Part shown: positions 5,401 through 5,432 of the stretch, one piece after another
Position numbering within the stretch: the stretch's first letter is position 1
How the letters are laid out: each line of letters starts with the position of its first letter
Assembly: GCA_002371375.1 (NCBI GenBank)
Contig: DFIB01000118.1
Coordinates: 1-5,432 of the forward strand
DNA: 5,432 nucleotides
Origin: Mageeibacillus sp. UBA3708
GTDB lineage: Bacteria; Bacillota; Clostridia; Saccharofermentanales; Saccharofermentanaceae
Direction of reading: 5' to 3'
Made by a program: the position numbers and the translations under genes
The notes under the pieces: generated by a model
What the model was told of the DNA's origin: nothing
The model's database searches: none
What the model saw: only the letters and a program-made list of their open reading frames with translations

Positions 5401-5432
5401 GAAAGGCAACCGTCCTTGCGGACTGCGCTTTC
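5401..5432 (+). other. Hairpin and leader-complementary segment at the window's right end
   Basis: In RNA from the plus strand, GAAAG-GCA-GTCC (5401-5417, with ACC bulged at 5409-5411) can pair with GGAC-TGC-CTTTC (5420-5432, with one bulged G) around a TTGC loop. This 12-bp imperfect hairpin ends exactly at the window edge. Its 5' arm, GAAAGGCAACCGTCC (5401-5415), is complementary to the toxin leader 5154-5168 with one G-U pair. It may be the 3' end structure of the toxin mRNA if a T-run follows beyond 5432. Confidence 0.5.

Larger units (their letters stand above)
5343..5432 (-). ncRNA. Putative antisense antitoxin RNA, 3' part only
   Basis: The leftward terminator at 5349-5387 implies a convergent transcript overlapping the end of the toxin mRNA, as in txpA/ratA, bsrG/SR4 and Fst-type loci. 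No -10/-35 for it is visible between 5388 and 5432, so its promoter would lie beyond the window. It would base-pair with the toxin mRNA's 3' region. The only direct evidence is the terminator orientation and the presence of a toxin-like gene. Confidence 0.35.

Overview
The window looks like chromosome from a Gram-positive anaerobe, most likely a Clostridia-type member of the Bacillota. The evidence is the strong AGGAGG-type ribosome sites, a short lipoprotein signal peptide, a suppressor-of-fused (SUFU) domain protein of the Bacillota type, and a holin-like type I toxin. No gene pins down a genus. All genes read leftward (minus strand) except the small toxin at the right end.

Layout, left to right. 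1-1175: the first 391 codons of a large protein of uncertain family, running off the left edge, with its own promoter near 1257-1285. 1317-2865: an AT-rich type II toxin-antitoxin operon. Its leftward promoter (-35 at 2844-2849, -10 at 2822-2827) is threaded through three ATCARTTGAT palindromes. It drives an MqsR-like RNase toxin and then an antitoxin that fuses an MqsA-like zinc-binding N-terminus, a Cro/CI-type helix-turn-helix and a Panacea (DUF4065/SocA-like) domain. 2926-4851: a GC-richer gene pair of a secreted lipoprotein followed 24 nt later by a SUFU-domain protein. 4948-5064: a short reading frame whose end resembles the C-terminus of that lipoprotein, probably the remnant of a duplicated copy.

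5101-5432: a rightward locus for a 42-residue hydrophobic toxin that looks like a type I toxin-antitoxin system. Its leader can fold over the ribosome binding site. The same leader segment is complementary over 15 bp to a segment 230 nt downstream, past the stop codon. A strong hairpin just after the stop has its T-tract on the minus strand, so it suits a convergent antisense RNA entering from beyond the right edge. The antitoxin promoter is not in the window.

The most interesting points are the two different toxin-antitoxin systems within 2.5 kb, the competing RNA pairings of the type I locus, the multi-operator promoter and non-ATG start of the MqsR-like toxin, and the lipoprotein remnant. 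No RNA genes of standard type, insertion sequences or CRISPR repeats are visible.
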